From: Alisma plantago-aquatica
Lineage: Eukaryota > Streptophyta > Magnoliopsida > Alismatales > Alismataceae
Length of the DNA: 64,000 bases
Direction: 5' to 3'
Assembly: GCA_963693085.1 (NCBI GenBank)
Contig: OY856409.1
Coordinates: 507,647,803 to 507,711,802 of the forward strand
In this document: positions 46,501 to 59,040 of the stretch, in pieces
How the letters are laid out: every line of letters begins with the position of its first letter
Position numbering within the stretch: the stretch's first letter is position 1
Program-made: the position numbers and the translations under genes
The notes under the pieces: generated by a model
Seen by the model: the letters and a program-made list of their open reading frames with translations, nothing else
Databases searched by the model: none
Told to the model about the DNA's origin: nothing

Positions 46501-48480
46501 AATAAGGAGGACATGGAGGAAGATGTGACAAAAGTTGAGAAGAAGATTTAGGATCTTATCACTTCCCCAAACACTTTTACTAATAACCACTCTTAGTTTA
46601 GAGGTGAGAAACGAGGTGTTGAAGTTACCTTCCCCCTCTGTAAAGCCACTCTTTCGATCAAGTACAGAGACCTTGCCACCCCCAAACACTAGAAAAGGCA
46701 CATCAACATTGTGGCCACCAAGGTTCATCTCACGCTATTCATATCCCAAGAGTATCTAGAATATAGATAGCTACGCTTCCATGACATACATTTTTTGAGG
46801 TTAAGATCACGCTATGCCCCAAGGCTCTTTGGCATTTAGGAATGTATGCCTCTGTAATGACATTCTTCATTGAGAATGCATCTACCCCTTCTCCTTTAGC
46901 ATGTGACTGGTCTTCTGGGTGCTAACACTAGAGTTTCATTCTTCCTTTACAAATCATTTCAGCAATGATAGGGGTTAATGCATCTACCCCTTCTCCTTTA
47001 GCATGCGACTGGTCTTCTGGGTGCTAACACTAGAGTTTCATTCTTCCTTTACAAAGCATTTCAGAAATGATAGGGGTTAAAATTGTTCCTTCTGCATGTT
47101 CTAGGGGGGGCATTCTTTGGATGACAACAACCTAACCACAAGCACCATCGACATCAGCAACCAATGGTAGGTGAAGTGCATTGAAGACAACCACAACCAC
47201 CTGACTGAAAAGTACAAGGTTAACAAGTTTTGGACTGAGATCACCAAGCATCCCCCCTCCTTTGAACACAGTGTCAACGAGTCATTCATCCACAACTAGT
47301 GGTCTGCTACCTTCATTGTCTTCTCTCTCAAATCATCTTTTATCAGATGGTTGTGCTAGGATCCATCACCATGGAACACCTTATTGCCTCTAGTGTATGA
47401 TGAATGATGAACCCAACAATTAGGGTAGTGCACTTATCAAGCATATGCACAATTAGCATAATTTGAACAAGACCTCTGAGTTTCTCTAGGGAGGAGTCAT
47501 CACTGCCATACCCACCTACTTGTGTTACACCCACATTTCCTTCATTAGAATGATGACTCAAAAACCATCACACTTGATCAACATCAAGTATTTGGTGAAC
47601 TCTAGGAACTTGAAGATTTCCAAGGAGAATGGAATCTTCCTATTTTTGTTCATAGACAGTTTAATTGTACTCATTCTACCCACTCATGCTTGCTTTACAG
47701 TGGTGAACCATGTGATCTATGACCTTACCGACATGGATGAACAAATCTTTCATTATATCAGGGAACATCCACACATAGAGAGCGAGGTTCTCGAGTTGAC
47801 ATCTAGAAGATGAAGTGGTTCCATAGAGGTGAATCATGATGAGTTTGGCCCCCCCCCTTCCACTTCTACATGTAGCATGAAGAAATGCATGCCAAAGATT
47901 TCCAGGCCATCTGGGCCCTACAACTTCACCAACCTCCTATCATATTCAGCCCTCCCAGACCTTCATGCAGTGGGAGAAGAAGTGATAGGGCCACTAGATA
48001 AGCCACATGTATCCTATGCAGCGAACGCATGAAGATTGGCATGTGAGTTGTGGCAAATATGAGGTGACTCATATTCACTATGAAGACTTTGGCACTGGAC
48101 AAACATATCCTTTTGTACTATCTCATTATTGGAAAATATTCTACAGCAAACCTCCACACATGAGGAGCCACCCCATCCTTTTGAGAACAAAGATGCCCAA
48201 GATTGGTCATACATACCTTCTTGGGTGTCTATCTAGGCCCTTCCTCCACAAAAACCACTTCCACTGGGTGACCAGTGCAGCTCGTGGCATTTTCCTCGAT
48301 TCACTTCTCCTCCATTCAAGATTTAGAGTTTCCTCTAGGATCATTAAGTTTCATAGTTTGGGGTGGAGGGTGGGTGGTATGTCATTACACCACCCTCATT
48401 ATTGTCCCTTTCTCCATCATTTTCTTTCCAAATTAGCATTGCATGTGTTTTCTATTTTTATTATAAAAAATCCATGTTAG
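46500..48480 (+). pseudogene. Possible second Athila-type ORF (unknown function), degenerate
   Basis: Plus frames 47520-47813, 47829-48032 and 48007-48480 could be pieces of the extra ORF that Athila elements carry after pol. The 47520-47813 frame has hydrophobic text (GIFLFLFIDSLIVLIL) after SHLINIKYLVNSRNLKISKE. The assignment rests mainly on position downstream of pol and is weak. A C-run at 47850-47857 and a 102-bp tandem duplication (46875-47078) are inside. Confidence 0.3.
46875..47078 (+). repeat. Two tandem copies of a 102-bp unit
   Basis: AATGCATCTACCCCTTCTCC begins at 46875 and at 46977, and each runs to GATAGGGGTTAA. I count about three substitutions between copies (for example GTGACT/GCGACT, AAATCA/AAAGCA, AGCAAT/AGAAAT). 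This is far less decay than the surrounding frames, so the duplication is young. Confidence 0.9.
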
Positions 48481-49203
48481 TTGCATGTGAATCGACCACT
48501 ACTAGTCGACCTATATTCATTTCCTATTTACATGTTTACTTTAGAAAAAAATCCTTGTTGCAAAAAGAATCTCAAATATTGCTAATGCAAGAGCCCATCT
48601 TAACCCTAATGACCATAAATAACATTACTTCCTATAAACTATGGCAGCCATATGGAATTAAGAGTAAAATTTCAATGTGTCTCTAAAATTGATCAACATA
48701 AGCTTCTTGTGGAATTATCATTATTTTACAATTCATATGATATGAGTGAACTGGTTGTCAATGGTTGTTCCAATGCTCTGAATTTGTGAATATAAGACGT
48801 ATAAGAATAGACTATTCCACACTTCTTCCAACAATCTTTTACCACATCATACATCAAAATTAAAACAAAATTCTAAAAGATTGTGCCAAAATCTAAGTTT
48901 GGTGTGGCACCCCTTTTCTCACATCTCTACTTCTTCTATACCCCTCGTATATAATAGGGGAGTAGCACGTTAAAAAGATACTAATGTGCACAACCAAAAG
49001 TAAAAAATGCAATCAATATAATTGCAAAAAAAGCAATATTGAATCAAGAAAGGAAATATTTGCAAATCTTCCTTTTTCATCCCTCCACTCACTCTAATTT
49101 TCTCCTATGAAGTAGCAATCCCTCCAAAATATCTATTACAGTTGAACCATGAATTTTTGCTAACCTCATAGGGATATGAGTAACCTTCTAATGAACTAGT
49201 GAT
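48481..49203. other. Intergenic remnant, nothing recognised
   Basis: AT-rich, with short frames only. It forms the left flank of the copia element. The five bases before the LTR are GTGAT. Confidence 0.5.
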
Positions 49204-51327
49204 TATTGGTATAATATGCCCCAAGAGCCAATCATATGATGATTGCAATGAGGCATATGATACTTGATTTGATAATGATAAAGGTAATTCCATATTTTAT
49301 GTTTGTTTCACTCATTATATGATGACACATACATGATAGATGTCTAAAAAATCATGTGACTTGATGACATATGTCTTCAGATTAAGGACCTGAGCAATGA
49401 GACCATATGAATGATAAGAGTACATACATTCTTTTTATGTCCCTAGTCAGATATTACTATGGAAGCAAAGTAGAAAACAATAATACATAATATTAAAGTG
49501 TGTGTTTACTAATGATAGAGTCTCATTAGTCATGATATATGATATCAAGTCAAGCACATAGATATATGTTAGAGAATAGTATATCAGATAGACCAACCTT
49601 GAGTGCGATACATGGATACCATGGAATGGTAGTCACAATCATCTCTCATAGAGATGGTGGTGATTGTGGTTCTTAGACATTAAATCACTGCACTCATCAC
49701 ATGTCCTTGGGTACACTTTGACATCATCGAATGCATTCCCGAAAAATGGGTTGTTATAAAGGTGATGGTTGGGTGTCTTTGACACATGGATATAGATTGT
49801 GAGTGATAGAGATGGGAATTGTCCCTCCTACAAGGAGTATGATATCCAGGGCCCCTTGATAACAAAGACTGAGAATTGTATGGCCATACTCATGTGATTC
49901 AATATATGATATGTGAACTCAGATACATCTCAGACAATCTGCCCTAGTTCAAGGAACATGGATTGAATGTTGAAGAGGATGATGTTCCATGCCTTGAGTT
50001 CAATCGGATGTCAGAGACAAAGGAACTATATGATCACGGTAACACTAATCATAGATTGTAGGTTGAAGTTGTTCTCCAACTTTATGAGTTACTTGGGTAA
50101 CAATAATGAGTTACTAGATTCCGCTCATTGCTTGTGATGTCATAAGTTGTTATGAACATTCACTGCCAACATAAATCAGAACCTACAGGGTCACACACAT
50201 AGGATATCATTGGAAGAGGAGATTGACCATGAATGATGTTTAGATTGAGACTAAAGGTGTTTAGGTACTCAATTAAACATATAATTGACTGACTAGACTC
50301 ATAACTATCAAGTTCAAGTATTGAACTAGCTGGTTAGAGTGTTAGGTTGATTGGAGACTGCATTGGCAATGTCGAGACTGCCAACCGACCAGTTCCCCCA
50401 GGTGAGCCGATCGACTGGTGTGAGCCAACCAACCACTTCACTTGGTGAACCAGGTGGCTCACAGTCCTGCCAACTGAGGAAATAATGAATTGTCCAATTG
50501 GAGGAAAACATTCATGTTTCACTTATTCAATTCGATTAGAATAAGTATTAATCTTTGCATTAATTAGAAACGATTGAGGAAAGTCAATTACAGGCAAGTC
50601 TGGGAATTGAAATGACTGATTCACTAGGTGAACCAATTGGCTCACACTCCCAACCGACCAGTTTATTAGTGAACTGACCGATTCTCTTTCCATAGCACAA
50701 ACTATATATGGAATTTATAGATCCTTCTACTCTCGAACAGACTGGGAACCCTGACCCTACCCTCTACTATAAATAGAGGAGTACAGGGGGCTTCTCAGAA
50801 CACACAACTCAGAATATTAGTTACTCTACAAAGTTGTTGTACGCTCTAGTTCTGGTAACTGAGAGAGCTCGAGTAAGTGCTACCAGACTAGGGAGGCACA
50901 GTGAGGGAAAGACAACTGTAGAAAAGCAGTCTGAGTTCGGGAGAGCAAGTTGGTGCTAGTACACCAACATGAGGGACGTCTCGTTCCTACCAGTTCTTCC
51001 AGAATGGAAGGAGTTCTAGGTGGTCCCCGTAGACTATCTATAGAGGAGGGAGATGTTTTCCACTCAAGAGGACATGTCAGCTGTATTCTGTGGTGGAGGC
51101 CAAAGTCCATGGCGAAGATCACAAGCTGCACAGACACCATCCAAGACATGGTGTTGAAGAATGTACATGGTTGCAAGGTATTTTTGCTGGGCAAGCCCCA
51201 GAACCAGGTATATCTCGCTAAAACCATTCTTCCCATTACATAGTCATTGATGCGATCTCCTGCTATGGGTTAATGGCCAGTAAAATATTTGTTTCCGCTG
51301 CCTACTTTGAGGCCTTAAAACCCAATA
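49204..51327 (+). repeat. 5' LTR of the copia element
   Basis: This is 2.1 kb. The start is TATTGGTATAATATGCC (TGTTGGTAGAGTATGCC in the 3' copy, so the terminal TG has mutated to TA). The end is CCCAATA, where relatives have CCCAACA. A TATA box is at 50768. Downstream of it runs a CT-rich, transcribed-looking stretch. CCGACCAGTT/CCGACCGGTT-type motifs recur at 50380-50690 and again outside the LTR at 51828-51905. Confidence 0.8.
50768..50775 (+). promoter_or_regulatory. TATA box of the copia LTR
   Basis: TATAAATA within CTACTATAAATAGAGGAG. The sequence 30-45 bases on (CTTCTCAGAACACACAACTC) looks like a plant transcript start region. Confidence 0.65.
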
Positions 51328-51328
51328 G

Positions 51329-51339
51329 TGGTATCAGAG
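51329..51339 (+). other. Primer binding site (tRNA-iMet) of the copia element
   Basis: TGGTATCAGAG lies one base after the LTR end, complementary to initiator tRNA-Met. It sets the plus orientation. Confidence 0.85.
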
Positions 51340-52690
51340 TCACGTCAACGTACTATCTTTTGGGATAAATCAATATGATCCGATTTTGGTTTCATCGTCA
51401 TTTATTATTTGCATACGATGTGAATATTTAATATGACTAATGTGCATATTTGACTAAATACCACATGCGACCACAAACTAATATACACATATGATATGAT
51501 ATATATTCAATTGATACACGTCGCCCTAAAATGATTTTGATGGTGGATGTGTAGCATGGTTATGATAATAAACCCTATGTGTGCTTGGTTGGTTATGGTT
51601 GTTTGCATCTCAGTTTGCATATCGAGCCTCTACCTTCTATTCCACATGTAACTCGAGATAACTCGAGATCCTTTCTCTTCTACCTTTGCTCCCCTCGAAT
51701 GTAACTCGAGGTTTCCCAAAGATTATGTAAAAGTAGGATAGTTTATTTTCTAATACATCAAAGAAGAAGACGCTTTGCACCAGATGAGCCGACTGCCTAA
51801 AGGACTGAGCAGGTTTGCAAAAGAGTTAGACCGACCGGTTGATGGCCCAACCGCTTGTTGGAGGTGTCCAGACAACGGAGGCCAGACCGACCAACCAACC
51901 AAGTAGGAGGCGAGCCGATCATGTCGTAGGATGAGCTGATCAACCTGGAATGGTTCATGTACAAAGATTTTCATCAACAACAAGTTGCATATGATGTAGA
52001 CCTTAGATGATAGTAATTCTATGTGGCTCCAAGGAATTATGATAGGATAGCCATAATCATCAATTTTATCAATATTGCATGTTTCTCATTGTGGTTGTAG
52101 CATGTATATGATGCATACTATAATAATGTGGTGATTGGATATGTATATATACTTATATAAAATCCCTCAAATAAAATATTACATTCTAAGATGCTTTCCC
52201 TAAGTGGCACACATGAAAATCTTGATCGCTAAAGTGTAGGTTACGCCAAAGCATGGTGCACGGTCCATCTCCTGGAAGTGTGATGGTATACATGTAGGTT
52301 CTACCCAATCATGGTGCATGCTTATTGTGTCAGCTTTTGGGTCAGACTTAACTGGTAATTCTTAGAGTGTCTAAGATCCATAGGCATGCAAATGATCATG
52401 CAAAGAGTTGCACATATCATCTATCCAAGAGTTGCATATGTTACAATTGGCATGATGACCTACCTAAATAATCAAGTTGTGGGTGATCAGCCAAAGCTGA
52501 ATCATAATTTGATGAAATATGGATCTTAGCCACTAGAAGATTGTACGATGCAATTATCTAAATTGATACACGAGGGTTATCAATTTGAACAAAATAGTGG
52601 GAGTGATAATTAATAAGAGGCCTAATTAATATTGTCAAATTTATTAAATCAAACAAATTAAAAATTATTTTGAAAAGTTTCAAAATTCAT
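51340..52690 (+). other. Leader of the copia element, no coding sequence recognised
   Basis: This 1.35 kb between the primer site and gag remnants is unusually long for copia. It may include a small later insertion or an expanded leader. It contains a duplicate TAACTCGAGAT (51651 and 51661) and GACCGACCGG motifs as in the LTR. No termini are seen. Confidence 0.45.
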
Positions 52691-52699
52691 TTTTAGAAT

Positions 52700-53520
52700 C
52701 CAAATGACAAACACAAATACATTATTGTTGCGATCGGTTCATGTACAGGATAAACTTCAAATCTGGTGTGGGACCTTTGAGAAGTCCTTGAAAGACCAAA
52801 GCCAGTGGAACCCCTCCAAATATGCCTAAGGCTAAAATTGGATGCTTACTTGAAGTATGCCAATGATGCCTAGGACATCAAGAACCTTATGCTGAGTTAT
52901 ATGAACTATGATTTACATAAATAGCTTGAAGCATGGATATTCTCGAGATGGTTATACATATTAAGAATCATGTAAAGTATGAAAGGTATAATGTCTTCAA
53001 AGTGATGTTTGAGTATAATTAGACAGATGGAGATCAAGTATAATCTCATATGCTCAATATGATTGTGCATATAGATTAACTCTGATTTCTTATAGGCCAA
53101 GAGTTGACAAAACATATGATTCTACAAATTGTTGTGTGAATCATATAGCCAGTTTATCAAATGTTGAGAAACATGGGCAAACCACTTTTTGAAGTGCTTC
53201 ACATGTTGATGCCAAAGCATGAATGAAGAAAGGACAAAACATGTGATATTAATCAGTAGAGTGAAGTCCATAGACTAAAGCATGGTCAGGAAGTGTTCTG
53301 AAGCCAAGCTTAGGTCCAAGTCTTCATCACTCAAGATATGGATAGGGGTAAGTGAGAAAGGGAAATAACCTCTTTATAGAGGATCTTGGGAAGATGAAAG
53401 AGATAGAGATCTCTACTTCAGGACCTAAGAAGAAGTAAGATAGAAACTGTACAGAGCAAGAGTTGCTACCATTACAGTTACAATATGACATTCACGGGCA
53501 TATAATAGAACTAGTGAATT
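52700..53520 (+). pseudogene. gag remnant of the copia element
   Basis: Frames near 52735-52800 and 52990-53085 resemble copia gag: LQIWCGTFEKSLKDQSQWNP-type text, and YAQYDCAYRL or LNMIVHID in the alternate frame. All frames are broken by stops, and the CCHC knuckle is not visible. Confidence 0.45.
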
Positions 53521-53789
53521 GCTATTATACATCTGCCATCAATGAAATCAGCATACATCTTGTGTGGATAAGAGTGTAATGGACTGATGTTTCATTTCAA
53601 AGAAATGATCTTTGATGGCAATGCCTATGTCTCATCAACTACACTCTATAGTTAAAGAGACAAATGTGTGTGACACATGTAATGAATGACATGATAACTC
53701 AAACTTGAATGCCTATAGCATAGTCATCTGTAGTGCATAAATTAGAATTGCATTTCTAGAAATCCATATGTTGGTTATCTAGACTAATT

Positions 53790-54260
53790 TTGGTTATTGA
53801 ACCAATAGAGACATGCTAATCTCATTCATGGAGCAATATCACAAAGTTTCTTCACTAGATGTAGTGGGAGAATGATTATTCTATTAAGGATTATACATGT
53901 TGATGTATATAGACCTTTTTAGAATAAATGCTAAAGGTAATCAATCATACTTCAATATATTTACTGATGAATTCAGTAGATATGGTAGTTTGTATTTAAT
54001 AAAATACAAATATGAATCTCTTGAAGGGTTCAAGGAGATCATAAATGAAGTACATAACAAACTTGGTATAAATATTAAATTTTGATATGATTGATATGGA
54101 AATACTATGAACCAAGAGTTTGAGAACCTTTTGGAAGATCATGATAATGTATCATGATGGACTCTATCTGAAACACAATGATAGTGTATCATGAGAAGTG
54201 CATCAGAAAGAAGGAATCACACCTTGATAAGTCAGAGTGTGATTACTAGCTAAAACTTCA
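53790..54260 (+). pseudogene. Integrase remnant of the copia element
   Basis: The open frame 53897-54085 reads YIDLFRINAKGNQSYFNIFT, then DEFSRYGSLYLIKYKYESLE and GFKEIINEVHNKLG. This is the first catalytic Asp region (HTDLCGP in relatives, IDLFR here) through FTDD-SRY. Near 54205 SERRNHTLI corresponds to the catalytic Glu block (VSERRNRTLL). Stops lie between them. Confidence 0.85.
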
Positions 54261-54599
54261 AATTTCCTTTTGGGCACATGCTTTACACTGGGAACAAAGA
54301 GAATCACAAAATTTTGTGGAATCTCAAAGTTCCATAAGTAACACACATAATTCATGGTTCTGGTAGAACACTCCTAGATCTTGAATGATATATGATATCT
54401 TATGATAAGAAGGTGGTGAGTTGATCATATGATGAGTCAATAGTCTACCTAGAAGCTAATGAGAGCCAGAAACTGAGACACAGCTTGAAGCCATGAAATC
54501 CAAGATGGACTCCATGTACATCAACAAAGTATGACCTTGGTTGATCCGCCTGAAGGGGTAATACCATAGGGTACTTTTGGGTCTTCCAGAAGAAGACTG

Positions 54600-54970
54600 A
54601 CATGGAGGGTATGTTGGTTGAAAAGATTTTCTAACAAGTTCAAGGTGTTGAACATGGTGAAATCTTTTCAGTAGTTACCATGGATAAATCCATCAGGATA
54701 ATGCTTGCCATTGTAGCTTAATATGACTATGAGATTTCGTAGATGGATGTTAAAACCACATTCCTTAAATGGAATATTGTGCAAGATGTGTATGTAGCAC
54801 AGCCTAAAGGTTTTATAAATCCAATAATGCAAATAAAGTCTATAAAGCTGCATAGATCAATCTTTGGATTGAAGTAAGCACCTCAGAACTGGATCTTCAA
54901 TTTGACAAGATAGTCATAGAGTGTGATTTGAGTCAAAATGAAGATGTAATGTGTGATTACAAGAATTTAG
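54600..54970 (+). pseudogene. Reverse transcriptase remnant of the copia element
   Basis: Frames read EIFSVVTMDKSIRIMLAIVA, stop, YDYEIS, stop, MDVKTTFLKWNI, then VYVAQPKGFINP and LHRSIFGLK. These are the classical copia motifs for the FAPV--S-R-LLA-A region, the first catalytic Asp (QMDVKTAFLNG, here MDVKTTFLKWN) and the YGLKQA block. The YVDD block is not preserved. Confidence 0.87.
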
Positions 54971-55234
54971 AAGGAGCATATATTATTCCACATAGTGATG
55001 GGGAGTATCATCCTTATACTATAAAATCTGGCAATGAAGTTCATTCTAAAAGGTTTTCAGAGAAGCATCCTATGTGATAGGAATCAAGATCTAAGAGATA
55101 TATCAAGAGGGCTTCTTGTCCTATGAAAGAGAACATACTTTGGCTAGATTTGAATGAGTTAAGCATGGTGAGAGAAAACTTGTCCATGTTCCATGGAGTT
55201 AGTCTCTCAAGTGCCAAGTGTCCCAATTCTTGTG

Positions 55235-56050
55235 AAGAATAAGGAACACATGGACAGATGCCATATGCATTTGCAATTGGATCGATCACGTATGAACTCA
55301 TCTCGTTATCATGTATGTATTGGACATGACAAGAAAATATGAACTAATTATCTTGTATGTATTGAACATGACAAGAATAAATGAACTCATCATCTCTTAT
55401 GTATTGGACATGACAAGAAGATATGAAATCATCATCTTGTATGACAAGATGATATAAATATCCAATTATCTCATATGTATTGGACATGATGAATGGATAT
55501 ATGTCGAACTCTAGTAAGAGTTACTAAAATACCATGAAGGACACCTATGTGTACTTGTGAAGTACTAAAAGGATTAGTTCGTTAATTATGGTAATAAGGA
55601 AGAGCTGGGTGTAATGAGTTACAATGATGCAAGCTTCTGAAATGACAAATTTGTGTTTTGACCTTGGAATAATAATTGTTAGTTGGAAATGTTCCAACAT
55701 AAAGCAATTGATTGATTCTACAATAAGAAGTGGAGTACCTTAGTGTTATGAACACTGTAAAGGATATTGTATGCATCTAGAAGTTCATATGGATGCACTT
55801 ATGGGAGGTTCTGACCATTGGTGACTCAGTAGTAATATTGTGACTACAATGGATGTACTGGTTAGGCAAAGGATTTCAGATATCATACTATGGAACTTCC
55901 ATCTCATACGAGTTGTCGTACAACGAAGGGATGTGAAACATGCAACATACCGACTTGAAGCAAATGTTGCTTACTCGCTATAAAAGCACTTTTGCAGCAA
56001 AAACATGATGTCTATGGTAAGATCACTTGGAATATGATTCATGGGTGATT
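55235..56050 (+). pseudogene. RNase H end of the copia polyprotein, degenerate
   Basis: Near 55257-55285 the frame MPYAFAIGSITYEL matches the copia IPYASAIGSLMY block after RT. Near 55840-55880 DYNGCTG corresponds to the CDN-GAI block of RNase H. The two are separated by the tandem repeat at 55307-55490 and many stops. The region between is stretched compared with relatives. Confidence 0.6.
55307..55490 (+). repeat. Degenerate tandem repeat (about 40-55 bp units) inside the copia pol relic
   Basis: ATGTATTGGACATGACAAGA occurs, exactly or nearly so, at about 55313, 55359, 55399 and 55477. Between copies run AATATGAACT-AT-ATCTTGT segments. It seems to be a local expansion within former coding DNA. 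Confidence 0.75.
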
Positions 56051-56073
56051 GGCTCTAAGTGCAAGTTGGAGTC

Positions 56074-56128
56074 TGTTGGTAGAGTATGCCCAAGAGCCAA
56101 TCATATGATGATTGCAATGAGGCATATG
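56074..56128 (+). repeat. First 55 bp of the copia 3' LTR
   Basis: TGTTGGTAGAGTATGCCCAA through GAGGCATATG matches 49204-49261. It is preceded by GTGCAAGTTGGAGTC, the usual purine-rich tract ahead of copia 3' LTRs. The remainder must lie beyond the right end of the window, behind the inserted gypsy element. Confidence 0.87.
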
Positions 56129-57149
56129 TGTCACGACACCCACCATCATTTAATATAACAAGTGTCATTAACAATAATAAAACATGCGAAAGAAAATTAG
56201 TTGCAGCGGATTAGCAAAAATCAGTGAAAATTAAAACCATTTGCAAAGAGATCCATTCACAGGAAAACTCTTTCATTCAGAACCAAAGTAAAACCTTACA
56301 TCCTGGTTCATATATACATCTCATGTACTATTACTTCTTGAGGAATACAAACATCAACTACTCTGTCTTAACTATACACAGGTAGTATAAAACCCTCGAG
56401 GCTTAAAGCCAAAATCTCAGATCGATCCATCAAAACATTACTCCTAGGACCCGAGAGTACAGAGACGACTCATAGGACTTTCTATATACAACTTGACAGC
56501 TCATATCCCCACCTGGGATTTACTGCTGTCCCTGCTACTGCTGCTGCTGCTCTTCCTCTGTAATAGGTTCCTTGCCTTTTCGTCGGCAGTTACCTAAAAA
56601 TGTTGATCCCACGGGGGTGAGACAATATGTAAATTGCCCCAGCGAGAGATATAACTCTCCGCCAAAAACATTGTTATTGCTGATAATAGAATAACACTGA
56701 GCAGTAGAATTATATTTACTCAACAGCAGGTAAATCATTGAATAAGATATGCAGAGCAGTATTCTCTATGCAATCATTTCAATTATAACTTGATTAAGCA
56801 GCAAGTCATTCATTTAAGAAGGAATATGAAGAACATGTATATCATTTATCCAACTATGATATAATAGACCATGTATCATCAACCATTGATTCTCGCAATT
56901 CAACCCTAAGCAAATATGCTACACGGCTGATTACATTTTACAATCATACTTATGCCCTGAGGAGATGAGGTATACCGCTCATACTCCAACCGACCACGGT
57001 TACGTAAAGCATCGGTACCACACATAGGTCAATGGAAGAGCCGGATTCCCATGACCTCAACTATCTCGGTCAGTACGAGATAACATGCAGGACATCTTGT
57101 GTCTCTGCTAGATAGCTTTCCAGGGTATACGGGCAACATCGCTATTAGA

Positions 57150-57300
57150 GTTATAGCCCATAGCATATACTCTCTTCAGGATATGGCCCGTAGCCAATGC
57201 CCGATATTATTTTTTGGAGTCATGGCCCGTAGCCATGCTCTTATTGGGGTATGGTCCGTAACCAATCCCGTTCATAGGACATAGCCCGTAGCAATGCCTA
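57150..57300 (-). repeat. Degenerate ATGGCCCGTAGCCAATGC repeats
   Basis: Plus-strand units TATAGCCCATAGCATA, ATGGCCCGTAGCCAATGCC, ATGGCCCGTAGCCATGC, ATGGTCCGTAACCAATCC and ATAGCCCGTAGCAATGCC recur about every 30-40 bp. The LTR copy at the right edge stops before this zone, so it cannot be compared. Confidence 0.75.
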
Positions 57301-58214
57301 TGGGGCATAAGGATATAATTGCCCAATTACCCCCACATATTCAAAAATATGCGTTCCGAGTAAACTCGTTTCACCATTCAGCTAATTCTGACGCTGATGG
57401 ATCTGTGATCAGGGCAACTACATTATATGGTATCTCTTGATTAATTAAGTACATTATCATATTCGTTTAGCATCAGCCAAGTTTCCAAACATAACTTAAT
57501 AAGACAAATGCTATAAAGAAAACATGTACTATTTCCATTAATCACTTCTCAGTCTTTATAAGACATGGGGATCTCAGTCCCTCATTTCAATACTGGGAAT
57601 TTTCATTCCTTTGCAACTCAATGCCATAATCATATGGTTCTGGGTATTCAAACCCTTAGCTCATCATTGAGCATTATTACCACTTTTTCAGGTAATTATC
57701 ACCTTCAGGTCACCTGACCAAGGTAAATATGATGCTTATTACATAAACATCTTCTCATGGCACTTAAGGCCCATTACTTCTCTTATTACCTCATACTAGG
57801 CAATAAGGTATAGCATGGCACATAAGGCCCAATAAACAATGTCAATACATAAAATGTCATAGCTCATACCTGGCTATGTTCATCATTACATCATACCTGC
57901 ATGGTTAGTACATATGATAATACATCAATTTCATATTAGCACCATGCAAAACAATATATAACATCATTATTCAAGGGTAACACCACTATTCCCTTACCAG
58001 GGTTAGGGTTTCCCATTTCTCATTAATTTAGACCCTCTTGAGTTAACCAACTTTATCTTGTATTAAGGTATTTCCCCTCTTAATACATTCCATCACAGAA
58101 TACTCACCCTTAGCATATAATGCATAGGCCACATGTTAGAATTGTCCAGCTATCTCACATGATATGGACTTATCTTGGTTTAAGGCATAACTTTATTATA
58201 AAGTTGCCTATAAA

Positions 58215-58385
58215 CAATCACAATGATACACCCTCAACTAGGGTTTCACAAGGTTACACCCTCAACCAGGGTTCACAATGATACACCCTCCACTAGGGTT
58301 TCACAAGGATACACCCTCAACTAGGGTTCACAATGATACACCCTCCACTAGGGTTTCACAAGGATACACCCCCAACTAGGGTTTA
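58215..58385 (-). repeat. Minisatellite of GATACACCCTCAACTAGGGT units
   Basis: Six units of about 27-30 bp occur, alternating between CACAATGATACACCCTC and CACAAGGATACACCCTC forms, so the real period is about 57 bp. Each unit contains an ACCCT/AGGGT pair that can form a small hairpin. Confidence 0.88.
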
Positions 58386-59040
58386 CTAACATCCTAATTA
58401 GTGATTTCACATGTAGACAACCTCTTGTTAAGGTTATACATTGAATCAGCCTCAATTAGGGTTTACATCATGTATTGGGTCCATGCATTTGTTATGAATT
58501 AATGACTAGTACCATTAAAGGTATCTCCCACCTAATCACATTAGGTTTTCAAAAAGGTTTGATCAATTAGACCTTCAATAACATGAGGTATCCAATTGAA
58601 TTAACTAAATTGAACCACACTCAATTCTAATCAATGGAACTTCAACCAATTGGATCATCAACTCAATCATCATTTGAATCATGGCTCACCTCTCAATTGG
58701 GACTTCAATTATGGTCTGATCTCAATGGGATTAGGGTTTATAAACACCAATTAGAGCTTTGAAGTTGATCATCAATCATGCTACTAATTGTGTTTCAATT
58801 GATTGCATTGGACCTTCAACCATTGAATTCATGGAACCAATCATCAATTGGACCTATGCCCATACTTCAATTGAGTTTAATAGGTCAACCTTCAACTAAT
58901 TTGACCCTCAGTTGACCCTCAATTGGTCATCAATTAGGGCTTGATTCAATTGAATTAGGGTTTGGAATTGAAGATCCAACAACACTCATCAATGCAAGAT
59001 TGGTTACTTTGAAACTATTGAACCATTATACAAATTGGGT

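Larger units (their letters stand above)
49204..56128 (+). mobile_element. Ty1/copia LTR retrotransposon, truncated at the right by a later insertion
   Basis: The 5' LTR (49204-51327), primer site, decayed gag-pol (52700-56050) and the first 55 bp of the 3' LTR (56074-56128) are present. The 3' LTR start repeats the 5' one: TGCCC(C)AAGAGCCAATCATA and GATTGCAATGAGGCATATG. Exactly after GCATATG the gag-only gypsy element begins. The order integrase before RT shows copia. The lineage (SIRE/Maximus, Tork or Angela) is not settled. Confidence 0.87.
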
